Shown in pieces: positions 1 through 8,350 of a DNA stretch of 18,381 nt. The position numbers and the translations under genes were made by a program. Within the stretch, counting starts at the first letter, position 1; each line of letters starts with the position of its first letter. The stretch lies in NCBI GenBank assembly GCA_964548165.1, contig CAZJQD010000048.1:6774-25154 (forward strand). The letters are read 5' to 3'. The notes under the pieces are model-generated. The model worked only from the letters and a program-made list of their open reading frames with translations, had not been told where the DNA came from and made no database searches. This DNA comes from CAZJQD01 sp964548165 [NCBI: uncultured bacterium] (GTDB lineage Bacteria; UBA8481).

Positions 1-1
1 G

Positions 2-3000
2 GGACCCGGCGCATCCGAGGGACCCGGCGGTCCCGGCGCGCCGTCGCGATCGCTGGGCCCAGTGGCGGCGGCTCTTCTCATCGGCGGCGGCACGGCGCTT
101 CTCTGGACCGTGTTCGAGCTGTTTCTTCGGAAAGAGGCCTGGGCCCATGATTCCGGCTGGTCCGAGGGAGGGCGCTCCGTCACGGGCGTCCTGACGAGCG
201 CGGGCGCGGCGGAAGGTGTCGGCCGCAGTGGCGCGGACGGCATCGCCGGCGGCCTCGGCGGAGCAGTCCCACCCATGGAAGGGGAAGAAGAGGAGCCGCC
301 CCAGTGGTCGCTCCGTGGTTCCGCCGCGCCTGGCAAGCTCGATGCCCGGCCCGGAGCCTCCTTCACGGTCTCCTTCACCGTCACCACCACGGACCCGGAA
401 GGAGACCCGGCCGCCGTCGCTTCGGGGATCAGCCTGGGCGCGGGCGGGCAGGCGGCGGAGTGGTTCACGTGCACGAGCGACGAGCAGTCCGGAGCCACCC
501 GCACGTTCACCTTCCTGATGAACGAGATCGATCTCAAGACGATCGCGGCCGGCGCGTACTCCATGAGCCTCCACGCCTCCGCGCCGTCTCCCGGCGGCGC
601 CCTCTCGGCGTCCGCCGGATGCACGATTCTCGTGGGCGGCGAGCCGAAGCTGGTCTTTGAGTTCGACGGCGGCAAGTCCGCGCTCCTTCCCGACAGCGGC
701 GACTCCGCGGTCCTGAAGGCCAAGGTCATCCTCGTGGCGGCTGACGGCACCGAGACCCTCAGCGGCGAGGCGTCTGACACGATCCAATTCACGGCCGGCA
801 ACGAGTGGGTGGACTTGAGCGACTCCGTGCAGTGGGACGCGACCTGGCGGGCGGTCACGGTGATGGCGTCCGACCCGCAGGGAGCCGATGTCATTCGCCA
901 GCCTCCGACTCCCGTCTCGATCACCATGACCGCGACCGCGGGCGAGACCGAGGTCTCCGCGAGCGCGTCGCTTCAATTGCTGCCGCCGCCCGACCTCGAC
1001 GTGGACCTCCGCCCGGACATCGTGACGCTCGTCCAGGGGGAGACCACGCCGGTCACGTTCAAGGCCTTCATCACCAACCCGGGCCAGGAGCCGTGGAACT
1101 GGGACTTCTCGCTCGACCAGGAGGACTTCGCGTCGGTCAGCCACGCGGAGACCAGCACCCCGGGCGTCGTCGCCGTCACGGTGACGGCGTCCTCGGGGGC
1201 GACCGGAGGCTCCGACGGATCCGGCGCTTCCTCCACCACGAAGTTGCACATCTTCGCGCGCCGGGACGGGAAGGAATTGGAGCGCGTCATCACGGTGGCC
1301 CTGGCGCGCGAGGGCCTGGTGGTCCTGCCGCGCGGTCTCGACGCCGAGAGCCGCTACGTGCTCACGTGCGACATGGAAGCCCACAAGGAGATCGACTTCG
1401 CGGTCTATACGAAGAATTCCGAGGGCAAGCTCGAACCCGATCCGGTCCTCGTCAAGAACCTGTGGTTCGAGGATGCCGCTCCTTCGCAGGAGCTCCGCAA
1501 CGTGCTCTCCGTCGCCGCCCCCAAGTATGATTTTGCCCGGCTCGGCGAGGGCGGCGTCGGGACGTGGAGCTGGAGGAGCACGAGCCTCATCCCGGGTGAG
1601 CTCAACCAGGTTCACGCCATCCCGATGACGGCCCGTGTCATCGGCAAGGAGGAGAAGGAAGAGTTCAGCGTCAACTTCACGCTGGGGCTACGGGTCATCC
1701 CTCCGGATGCGGACAGCGAGGACTGGAAACGCGAGCTGGCGATGTGTTACATCGCGATCAAGTTCGTCCCGGAGCCGCACAAGGCGCGCCTGCAGGAGAT
1801 GATCGAGCGTTTCGCACCGACGCTCGGCCACGAGGGGCTCAAGGTCTTTCGAAAGAAGATCTGGAACGTGGCGCAGAACCTGATCCTAGCCGAGGGTCTC
1901 GAGGGCTACAAGGACGAGGCGCTCTGGGCGGACCGATGCCTCTACCTTGCGGAGAACATCAAGTGGGGAACCGATCTCGTCTTCCAGGCCGCCGCCGGGG
2001 TCGCGTTCGGACCCGTGGGTGTTATCGGCGCCCCCATGCTCAAGGGGCTTATAGAGAAGATCCTCGTCGTGGCCTCGGAACGCGGATTCGGCGAGGTCGA
2101 CGACTGGTTCTGGGAATGCGTGGTCGACCTGGAGCAGACGCTGGACTGGCAGACGGTGATGGCCCAGGGCGCGCTCGTCACCGGCGGCATGGTTACCGAC
2201 CCGGCCGTTCTCGAGACCATCCTAGGCAAGTCACCGCAGCAGCGGGCGGCCGCGTGGGCGATCTACGTGGGGTTCCAGTTCGTCTCAAACATGGCGCGCG
2301 GCATGAGCATGTGCGACGCCATCAAGCAGACGGCGCGAACGGTGCGCGACCGCGTCGTCGTGCAATTCCTCATGGGGCGGATGAAGTGGCAGTTCCAGAC
2401 GCCGCAATTGATCAAGGACGCGATGACGCGGATGACCGGCAATCCCCCGCGCATGACGAACGCGGACATGATCGCTATCCAGAGCGATCCGCAGATGCTC
2501 CGGTCGCTGAAGACGGCGCCGCCCGAGGTCCAGCAGGGCTTCCTGAGGACCTACAACCAGGCGCTCGTCCATCCCCACGACGCCCAGCTCGTCTCCTTTG
2601 TCCGCTCGCTCCCGGATTACCGGGGCCGGGTGGTCCGCGTGGAGACCTTCTCCACGCCCGGCAAGGGCGGCAGTGGCGTTGGCGCTGACCGCGATTTCCG
2701 CGTCACGATGCAGAACCCGGATGGCACCTGGAGCGAGGTGCCGGCCAATCTCTGGAGGGGCCAGTCGAACACCATCGTGCAGAACCTCAGCGGTCGCACC
2801 CACCAGCAGCTCAACTGGCGCGGCACCGATCGGTTCGACATCGAGGCGAGCCCGGACTACGCGACGCAGAACGGGCAGATCGCGAATATCGTGAGGGTCA
2901 ACCGCGGCCAGGCGACGCTTCGGGATCCCCAGCAGTTCGGGAACATGTGGCACCAGAAGATGATGGGGACGGAACCCGGGCATTCCGCGCCGCCCCTGGA

Positions 3001-3265
3001 AGGCGTTGCCCAGGCGCAGAAGGCCATCGGCGCGCTCAACGGCGCCAGGAGGGGATACGTGGCGCAGGGGTACAACGTCGGCAATCTCACTCCGCAGATG
3101 CAAAAGGGAATGGGGATCATCCAGGGCGCCGACGTCACGGCGAACGGAAACTTCAGCCAGGTGGACCAGGCTCTCCGGGGCGCAGGCTTCCAGGGAGGCT
3201 TCAACGAGTTCGCCAACAAGCTCTCGTCCCAGTTCCACGCCCTGGGCATGGCGAGGAGGAGCTGA
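2..3265 (+). CDS. Large membrane-anchored protein with Ig-like domains and an uncharacterised C-terminal domain (5' partial)
   Basis: I do not recognise a named family. The frame is open to the left edge, so the GTG at 62 is probably internal. The 20 codons before it encode a Gly/Pro-rich linker (GPGASEGPGGPGAP). Numbering from that GTG: residues 2-23 are a hydrophobic membrane helix followed by RK. Residues 30-80 are a Gly-rich spacer with an acidic patch (EGEEEE). About 80-550 is beta-rich, divisible into some four Ig-like units (near 80-192, 193-309, 310-416, 417-548). About 555-850 is largely helical with hydrophobic stretches at 636-672 and 729-745. Residues 850-1067 form a separate C-terminal domain with GVGADRDFRV (872-881), TDRFDIEASPDY (922-933) and a helical tail. 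The likely topology is an N-terminal part inside the cell, one helix, and the beta domains outside; this is inferred. The protein overlaps nothing and is followed three bases later by a zinc-ribbon gene, probably in the same operon. The role is unknown; a surface, secretion-linked or conflict-related protein are all possible. Confidence 0.85.
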   Translation, partial: GPGASEGPGGPGAPSRSLGPVAAALLIGGGTALLWTVFELFLRKEAWAHDSGWSEGGRSVTGVLTSAGAAEGVGRSGADGIAGGLGGAVPPMEGEEEEPPQWSLRGSAAPGKLDARPGASFTVSFTVTTTDPEGDPAAVASGISLGAGGQAAEWFTCTSDEQSGATRTFTFLMNEIDLKTIAAGAYSMSLHASAPSPGGALSASAGCTILVGGEPKLVFEFDGGKSALLPDSGDSAVLKAKVILVAADGTETLSGEASDTIQFTAGNEWVDLSDSVQWDATWRAVTVMASDPQGADVIRQPPTPVSITMTATAGETEVSASASLQLLPPPDLDVDLRPDIVTLVQGETTPVTFKAFITNPGQEPWNWDFSLDQEDFASVSHAETSTPGVVAVTVTASSGATGGSDGSGASSTTKLHIFARRDGKELERVITVALAREGLVVLPRGLDAESRYVLTCDMEAHKEIDFAVYTKNSEGKLEPDPVLVKNLWFEDAAPSQELRNVLSVAAPKYDFARLGEGGVGTWSWRSTSLIPGELNQVHAIPMTARVIGKEEKEEFSVNFTLGLRVIPPDADSEDWKRELAMCYIAIKFVPEPHKARLQEMIERFAPTLGHEGLKVFRKKIWNVAQNLILAEGLEGYKDEALWADRCLYLAENIKWGTDLVFQAAAGVAFGPVGVIGAPMLKGLIEKILVVASERGFGEVDDWFWECVVDLEQTLDWQTVMAQGALVTGGMVTDPAVLETILGKSPQQRAAAWAIYVGFQFVSNMARGMSMCDAIKQTARTVRDRVVVQFLMGRMKWQFQTPQLIKDAMTRMTGNPPRMTNADMIAIQSDPQMLRSLKTAPPEVQQGFLRTYNQALVHPHDAQLVSFVRSLPDYRGRVVRVETFSTPGKGGSGVGADRDFRVTMQNPDGTWSEVPANLWRGQSNTIVQNLSGRTHQQLNWRGTDRFDIEASPDYATQNGQIANIVRVNRGQATLRDPQQFGNMWHQKMMGTEPGHSAPPLEGVAQAQKAIGALNGARRGYVAQGYNVGNLTPQMQKGMGIIQGADVTANGNFSQVDQALRGAGFQGGFNEFANKLSSQFHALGMARRS
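3254..3259 (+). promoter_or_regulatory. Strong ribosome binding site for the zinc-ribbon gene
   Basis: AGGAGG lies inside the last codons of the preceding large gene, nine bases before the ATG at 3269. It fixes that start and supports translation of the two genes from one transcript. Confidence 0.75.
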
Positions 3266-3268
3266 GCG

Positions 3269-4336
3269 ATGGCGTTCCCACCGAGCGATCTCGTACTCCA
3301 GCCGGGGGAGCTGGAGCTTCTCCTGGCGTCGCGGCGACTTCAGCTGTCTTCCTCTGCCGTCATCGGTGTGCCCGCGTCGGGCGGGGAGCGAGGTGTTCCG
3401 CGATCGGTTCACGAGGTGGAGGCGGCCGCGGCCGCGAGCGGCATCGACGCGTTGACGATGAACCGGATGCTGCAGTGCCTGGCGATCCCGGAGGTTTCGC
3501 TCCAGGGGGTTCGCGGCGCGCGGCGCAGGGAACCGTGGCCGTACACCGTGTCCGTTCTCGGGCCGGACGCGGCGCTTATGGCGCCGGAGCCCGACGGCTC
3601 GCTTCGCCTGCGCTACCCGTACACGCGTCCTGCGATGATCCGCTGGCTGGCGGGTCCCTTCGAGAAGTTCGCCCGGCCCGAGATGGTCTGCACGGATTTC
3701 CCGCCACTGGCCGCCGATGGGATCGCCGTGCTCCTGGCTCTCGTGGACCTCTTTCGCTCCCGCTATCCTGATCTCGATCCCGATTGGCGCAGCGAGGAAC
3801 CGGTCGCCTTCACGATCGAGGAAGTTCATCGCGTCCTGGATGCGGGGATATCGGGCGAGGATTTCTCTTCCCTGGTCCTCGGTCTCTCGCGGCTGGGTGC
3901 CTTCTCGAGGATGCCGATCGAGCGCGAGGCGGTCGAGGGACTCCTATATGTCTTCGTCAACGAGGGTTATCTCGCGTCGGAGCCGTCGTCATCGCCGGCG
4001 ATCTTCACCATGACCGAGGCGTTCCTCGGTGTCGCTCTTTCGCTGGCCTGGTGGGACCTGTCGTTCGTCGTTGGAAAACCCGGCGGCCCCATGCATCGTT
4101 TTCTCCAGGGGCTGGCCGTCTGGCAGTTCATCACGGAAACCGATGGCCGCTTGCGGATGCAGGCCACGGACGGAAACGCGATCCTCGATCTCGTGAACGC
4201 GTCTATTCCCGCGAGTGCGGATCCGGTCCGCGTCGCCGACGAACCTCGGGCGATGACGGCTCGCTTCTGCGGCCGATGCGGACGGGGCGTTCCCCCGGGC
4301 GCGCGCTTTTGCGGGGGGTGCGGGAGCGCCCTTTGA
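3269..4336 (+). CDS. Uncharacterised protein with a C-terminal zinc ribbon
   Basis: A 355-residue protein of unknown function. The only clear motif is at the end: Cys334, Cys337, Cys348 and Cys351 in a CX2C-X10-CX2C pattern (FCGRCGRGVPPGARFCGGCG), a typical small zinc ribbon. The rest looks soluble, with no signal peptide or membrane helix. Residues about 175-310 are mostly helical and could contain winged-helix-like folds (for example VEGLLYVFVNEGYL), but that is a guess. The start at 3269 is favoured by an AGGAGG nine bases upstream. It begins three bases after the stop of the large Ig-like gene, so the two are probably co-transcribed and may work together. C-terminal ribbons like this often dock proteins or nucleic acids. 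An immunity-protein role for the large neighbour is conceivable but unsupported. Confidence 0.85.
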   Translation: MAFPPSDLVLQPGELELLLASRRLQLSSSAVIGVPASGGERGVPRSVHEVEAAAAASGIDALTMNRMLQCLAIPEVSLQGVRGARRREPWPYTVSVLGPDAALMAPEPDGSLRLRYPYTRPAMIRWLAGPFEKFARPEMVCTDFPPLAADGIAVLLALVDLFRSRYPDLDPDWRSEEPVAFTIEEVHRVLDAGISGEDFSSLVLGLSRLGAFSRMPIEREAVEGLLYVFVNEGYLASEPSSSPAIFTMTEAFLGVALSLAWWDLSFVVGKPGGPMHRFLQGLAVWQFITETDGRLRMQATDGNAILDLVNASIPASADPVRVADEPRAMTARFCGRCGRGVPPGARFCGGCGSAL

Positions 4337-4363
4337 GGGGAGTTCGCTCGGCTTCATGGATGG

Positions 4364-4427
4364 CACCGCAGAGACGCGGAGAACGCAGAGATAAGGCCGG
4401 GAAAATTTCCGCGGCGAATTCACCAAG
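4364..4427. repeat. Intergenic element 1 with 8-9-base CGCAGAGA-type units
   Basis: Three near-tandem units follow each other: CGCAGAGA (4367-4374), CGCGGAGAA (4375-4383) and CGCAGAGA (4384-4391). Then come GGCCGGGAAA (4395-4404) and a CACCAAG at 4421-4427. The element fills most of the gap between two convergent genes. It resembles the elements at 12239-12262 and 15921-15979. GGAAAATTTCC inside it is nearly self-complementary but leaves no room for a loop, so I do not call a terminator. Confidence 0.6.
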
Positions 4428-7400
4428 CTAGGACGGCGGCCGGTTCCCCTCTTCTCCATCAGGAGTGAGTAGTCGAGCGGCCTGGCGGCGGAAGAGAGCG
4501 GCGAGGTCGGTGTCCCGCTCCTTCTCTGCCGCGACAAGAAAAGCCTCGCGGGCAGCGGGAAGGGAACCGGCGGCTTCCAGGGAGGTGGCGAGGTGAAAGT
4601 GCACCAGGGCCTCCCCGCTCCAGATCTCCGCGAGGTATCGGAGGACGCGGACGGAATCGGTGGGCATGCCATTGAGGCGGAGCAGGATGCCGTAGTTGAG
4701 CGTGGCGATGGGGGAGGCCGAGGCGGCGGCCTCGAGGATCGCGATCGCCTCGCTCATCTGCTCGAGGTCGATGAGCGACGAGGCGCGGATGAGGCGGGCC
4801 GGGAGATCGTCGCGGCCGGAGTTGTCGAGGACGGAGAGCGCCCTGCCGGGTTCCCCGCGTCGTCGTTCCGCCAGGGCCAGGTTGTAGGCCACGGCCTGGG
4901 CCAGTCGCTGGTCGGCGTGCGCGGTTGCCATCGCGTGCGCTTCCGACAATTGCCGGGCCGCGTCATCCACGAGTCCCAGCCCCAGCAGCGCGGTACCGCT
5001 CGCCGCCAAGGCGCGCGCTCGTTGCAGACCGTCGGGGAGGGTCACGACGAGCGGGGCGAGGCAGGCCGCCGCTTCTCCCGCGCGCCCGGCGCGCCAGAGG
5101 ATCGTGGCGACCTCGAGGCGGGTCTCCGGATCGGCGGGATCCAGTCGGAGCGCCAGGCGGGCCCAGGAGGCGGCCGAGCTCTCGCCCTTCCTGTTCGCGA
5201 GTCGCGCTCTCAGGAGCGCGGCCGGCCCCGCGCCCCCGGGTAGGGCCTCCAGGCGCAAACAGGCCGCCGCCGCCGCAGGCCAGCTGGCGCGCGCGGCGAG
5301 GAGGTCGATCCAGGTGTTCCATGCGGCCCTGGACCTCGCGGGGGGCGGTGACGCGTCAAAGAGGCTCAGCGCGGCGATCGAATCCCCGCGCGCCGCGGCG
5401 AGTTCGGCGCGCACGTGGGCGGGGACACGGAGGTCATCGAGTCGAAGGTTGAGAGCCCTTACCAACGCTCCGCGACCACTATGCGCGAGCGCGAGCCCGT
5501 ACCAGGCGGCGCACTCGTCGTTAGCCTCGCGGAGAGCTTCGAGAACGGAGGCCGCTTCCTCGGCCTTGCCTTCGTCGAGGAGGAACTGTCCCCGGGCCAG
5601 GGCGACCATGCGGCGCTCGTCGCCGGAATCGGCGGCCGCCTCCGCACTCTCCAGGGCCCTCCGGGCGTTCACGCCGTGGCCCCGAGCCTGCCACGCGCGC
5701 GCGATCTTGAGCAGGAGGGGTGTGCGCGGCTTGACGGCGGCGCGCTCCCAGGCTTCGAGCGCGCCCGGGACGTCGCCCTGGGCCGCGAGGGCATCGCCAA
5801 GCGCCTCCTCGTCATCGGCCGTCAACGCTCCGGAATTCCGGAGCGCGTTCATGAGCGTGACCACGATGGCGTTTTCGCCGGCCTTCCGGGCCGCGGCGGC
5901 GCCGGCGATGAGGTCGCGCCGTGAGACCTCGACCCCGGCGGCAGCCATGCGGGCCAGCACGCGGGCGGCGCCGAGGCTATCGCCGCGCGCGATGAGCGAT
6001 TGGTGATCGTCCGTGAGCTTACGAAGCTGGGAATCGCGAATGATCTCGGGTCCAGACCTGGCGCCGTGCGTGGCAGGAAATTCCGCAGAGGGGGAACGAG
6101 GTCCCGGGGAGCTGAAGGAGAAGGCCTGGGCGGCGGATGTGGCCGCCGGGGATTCGGGTCGTGATGCCGATCGCGCGGCGACGCTCGTCGGCGCCGACGG
6201 CATGGGCACGACCGGCGAGGACGGCGCGAGGATCGTGGCGGGCGCGGTCCTGTTGGCCAGGGCATAGCCGGTCGTCGGCCACGGCGGAACAGACGTCGTC
6301 GGCTTCGAGGGCGTCGGGGCTCGCGTCTCCGTGGCGCGGGCGTTCACGGGTGCCGCCGGGGCGGGCACGGCCGGGACAGGCGGAGCGCCACTCGCTGCCG
6401 CTCGGCGTGTCTCCGCCGGGGGAGCGGTGGTCGCCGCGGCGGCGGAAGTTGGCGCGGGAGCGGGGCGCAGCACGGCGGCGAGTTGACGGGCTGCGGAGGC
6501 GAGGCCGTGACGCGTGGCAGAGAGGGCAAGCGTCTCCAGGATCGCAGGCGGAGGTCGGCGCGGCGACTGGAGGGCCTTCGCGATCTCCTGCTCGGCCTCG
6601 CGTCCTCGACCGCCGAGCGCCAGGGCGTCGATGAAGAGCGGGAGCAGGTCGCCGCGTCCTCGCTTCACGGCTTCGCGCAGATTGATGATGGCTCGGGCAG
6701 TGTCGCCGGAAGCGAGCCTCAGCCGCCCGGCCTCGCCCCAGGCGTCCGCGTTCGCCGGGTCCAGGGCGACCACGCGTCCCCAGGCAGCCAGCGCGGCGTC
6801 CGCGCGCCCGGCCGCCTGTTGGCGGCGCGCTTCCCCGAGCCACGCGGCGGAATCCGTGGGTGCTGCCTGAGGGTAGCGCAGGGCGAGTTCCGCCAGCTGT
6901 CCGTTGGCGATGTAGAGCCTGGCGAGGTCGGTATGCATGAGAGGCGTGGCGTCCCGGAGGGCGACCGCGGCCTCCAGGTCGGCGATGGCGCCCGCGGTGT
7001 CGGACCGCGCGATCCGCAATCGCGCTCGCAGGGCCACGAGATCGGCCGGCGCCGCTGCCGCATCGAGCGCGCCGAGAAGCTGGAAGGCTTCGAAGGCCGC
7101 GCCTTGCCCCGCGAGCGCGCGCGCGCGCGCGCCGAGGAGCAGGCTCTCCACGCGCCGCACCTGGGGCTCCGCGGGGGCGAGGTAACGAGCGAGTTTCAGG
7201 TCGCGTTCCGCTCGCACCGTGTCGCCCGCCATCAGGCGGGCCTCGGCCCTGAGCGCAATGGCCTCGGGCGATCGCGGCAGGGCGGGAGTGGCGAGCGCGG
7301 CGAGCGCGGCCGCAGGTTGACGGGCCGCGAGCGCGACGCGGGCGCGCTGAAGGCTGGCCGCGGACGCGGGCCCGGCTCCGGGCAGAACGGGCGCGACTGC

Positions 7401-7853
7401 CGTTCCGTCCATCTCCTGAGCCATCTTCAGCCAGCGTCGCGCTCCGGCATCATCGCCCGCCGCGGCGTGCGCGGCCGCCGCCTGTCTCTGGAGTGCCGCG
7501 AGGGCGCCCTGGGCCGCAACGCGCTCCGGCGATCCCGCCGGCGCGATCGCGAGCACGTCCCGATACGCGCCCCACGCCTCGATGACGGCGCCGCGGTCGC
7601 GGTAGGCGTGACCGAGCGCGAGGCGTGCCCGGGCATCGCCGGGACGGGTCGCCGCGGCCGAGAGCGCCGAGAGGAGATCGGGGGTCGAGGACTGCAGGCC
7701 GGGATTCTGTCTTGGCGCGGCGACCGTGGTTGTTGCGGCAGAACCGGGAGGAGGTGCGGCGGGAGTGCGCGCGGCGACCGGTTGCGCGATCAGGGTTCCG
7801 AGCGCGACCCAGGGAAGGAGGCGGTGTGTCGCGCGAACGATGACGTTGTTCAT
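4428..7853 (-). CDS. Large secreted TPR-repeat protein
   Basis: A 1141-residue protein made of helical hairpins with the Ala/Leu-rich pattern of tetratricopeptide repeats, which normally act as protein-binding scaffolds. Examples are ALGHAYRDRGAVIEAWGAYR near the N-terminus and ALVHFHLATSLEAAGSLPAA near the C-terminus. The N-terminus (MNNVIVRATHRLLPWVALGT, then PVAARTPAA) reads as a signal peptide, so the protein should be exported. Two TPR blocks are separated by a Pro/Ala/Thr/Ser-rich linker at about residues 463-598 (bases about 6060-6465). I chose the ATG at 7853 rather than the one at 7871 because it overlaps the stop of the MlaD-like gene as ATGA and begins at the signal peptide. It is the last gene of the five-gene envelope cluster. 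No enzyme motif is visible. A role in assembling or sensing envelope or polysaccharide machinery is inferred from neighbours only. Confidence 0.85.
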   Translation of the reverse strand: MNNVIVRATHRLLPWVALGTLIAQPVAARTPAAPPPGSAATTTVAAPRQNPGLQSSTPDLLSALSAAATRPGDARARLALGHAYRDRGAVIEAWGAYRDVLAIAPAGSPERVAAQGALAALQRQAAAAHAAAGDDAGARRWLKMAQEMDGTAVAPVLPGAGPASAASLQRARVALAARQPAAALAALATPALPRSPEAIALRAEARLMAGDTVRAERDLKLARYLAPAEPQVRRVESLLLGARARALAGQGAAFEAFQLLGALDAAAAPADLVALRARLRIARSDTAGAIADLEAAVALRDATPLMHTDLARLYIANGQLAELALRYPQAAPTDSAAWLGEARRQQAAGRADAALAAWGRVVALDPANADAWGEAGRLRLASGDTARAIINLREAVKRGRGDLLPLFIDALALGGRGREAEQEIAKALQSPRRPPPAILETLALSATRHGLASAARQLAAVLRPAPAPTSAAAATTAPPAETRRAAASGAPPVPAVPAPAAPVNARATETRAPTPSKPTTSVPPWPTTGYALANRTAPATILAPSSPVVPMPSAPTSVAARSASRPESPAATSAAQAFSFSSPGPRSPSAEFPATHGARSGPEIIRDSQLRKLTDDHQSLIARGDSLGAARVLARMAAAGVEVSRRDLIAGAAAARKAGENAIVVTLMNALRNSGALTADDEEALGDALAAQGDVPGALEAWERAAVKPRTPLLLKIARAWQARGHGVNARRALESAEAAADSGDERRMVALARGQFLLDEGKAEEAASVLEALREANDECAAWYGLALAHSGRGALVRALNLRLDDLRVPAHVRAELAAARGDSIAALSLFDASPPPARSRAAWNTWIDLLAARASWPAAAAACLRLEALPGGAGPAALLRARLANRKGESSAASWARLALRLDPADPETRLEVATILWRAGRAGEAAACLAPLVVTLPDGLQRARALAASGTALLGLGLVDDAARQLSEAHAMATAHADQRLAQAVAYNLALAERRRGEPGRALSVLDNSGRDDLPARLIRASSLIDLEQMSEAIAILEAAASASPIATLNYGILLRLNGMPTDSVRVLRYLAEIWSGEALVHFHLATSLEAAGSLPAAREAFLVAAEKERDTDLAALFRRQAARLLTPDGEEGNRPPS
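7115..7132. repeat. GC dinucleotide run, nine units
   Basis: Nine consecutive GC dinucleotides lie inside the coding region of the TPR gene, encoding an alternating Ala/Arg stretch. Loss or gain of one unit would shift the frame. The frame is intact here. Confidence 0.85.
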
Positions 7854-8311
7854 CGCGACTCCAAGGGCCATTCCGGCACGGGCTCGACCAGCCCTTCCGG
7901 CGGACCGAGCTCGACCGTGGCCGGGATGAGAACGTGTGCCGCGTCTGGCGCGAGCTCGGTGGCGGCATCGCCGCCGAGTTCCAGGGTGGAGGGCTTGGGG
8001 GGTGATCCTGGGCGAAGGAGAATATGTGCATCCTCGGGCAGTGCCTGTCCGGCCCGGAGCGTCGCGGTGACGAGAACGCCGTCCGCGATGGGCAGGATGC
8101 TGGTGACGCTCCCGATATCATCCGCCGCCGGCTGGCTCGCTCTTGCCAGGCTTTGACCGACCTTGAGGCCGGAGGCCGTGGGCAGGACGAATTGGATCGT
8201 GCGCCCCGTGGAGGTGATGAAGGCGAGCCCGACCTGGGAGGCGACGTAGTAGGTCCCGACGGCGGCGAGCGCGAGGAGCAGGAACAGGATGATCCAGCGG
8301 TCGAGTCTCAT
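7850..8311 (-). CDS. Short MCE/MlaD-like single-pass membrane protein
   Basis: A 153-residue protein. Residues 5-25 form an N-terminal membrane helix. A region at about 38-101 reads like an MCE (MlaD) domain: TIQFVLPTASGLKVGQSL (38-55), IGSVTSI (66-72) and VTATLRAGQALPEDAHILLR (81-100). These match the family's usual 'V.F..A.GLKVG..V', 'IG.V..I' and 'V.V.L.....LP.DA...' pattern. Known MCE proteins bind phospholipid transporters and form hexameric rings for lipid traffic between membranes. This one is short, with a Pro/Glu-rich tail and no long helical extension. No MlaE permease or MlaF ATPase gene is next to it. It lies 39 bases after the comEC-like gene and overlaps the TPR gene by 4 bases. 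The family call is by eye and moderately secure; substrate and partners are unknown. Confidence 0.65.
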   Translation of the reverse strand: MRLDRWIILFLLLALAAVGTYYVASQVGLAFITSTGRTIQFVLPTASGLKVGQSLARASQPAADDIGSVTSILPIADGVLVTATLRAGQALPEDAHILLRPGSPPKPSTLELGGDAATELAPDAAHVLIPATVELGPPEGLVEPVPEWPLESR

Positions 8312-8350
8312 GAGCCGGAGTTCAGCACGCGAATCATACGGTTGCCGCCA

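Noticed and set aside
2285-3829. A 514-codon minus-strand open frame across the two accessory plus-strand genes
   Set aside because: It crosses two genes with sensible proteins and the junction between them; its product is an Arg/His-rich antisense shadow.
3269-4336. Immunity gene for a toxin-like C-terminus of the large protein
   Set aside because: At 355 residues with a zinc ribbon it is unlike usual immunity proteins, and no toxin active site was recognised upstream.
4401-4411. GGAAAATTTCC as a terminator hairpin between convergent genes
   Set aside because: The arms leave a one-base loop and there is no following T run on either strand.
6483-8156. A 557-codon open frame on the plus strand opposite the TPR gene
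   Set aside because: Its product is Arg/Gly-rich and shapeless; it mirrors the GC-rich codon use of the real minus-strand genes.
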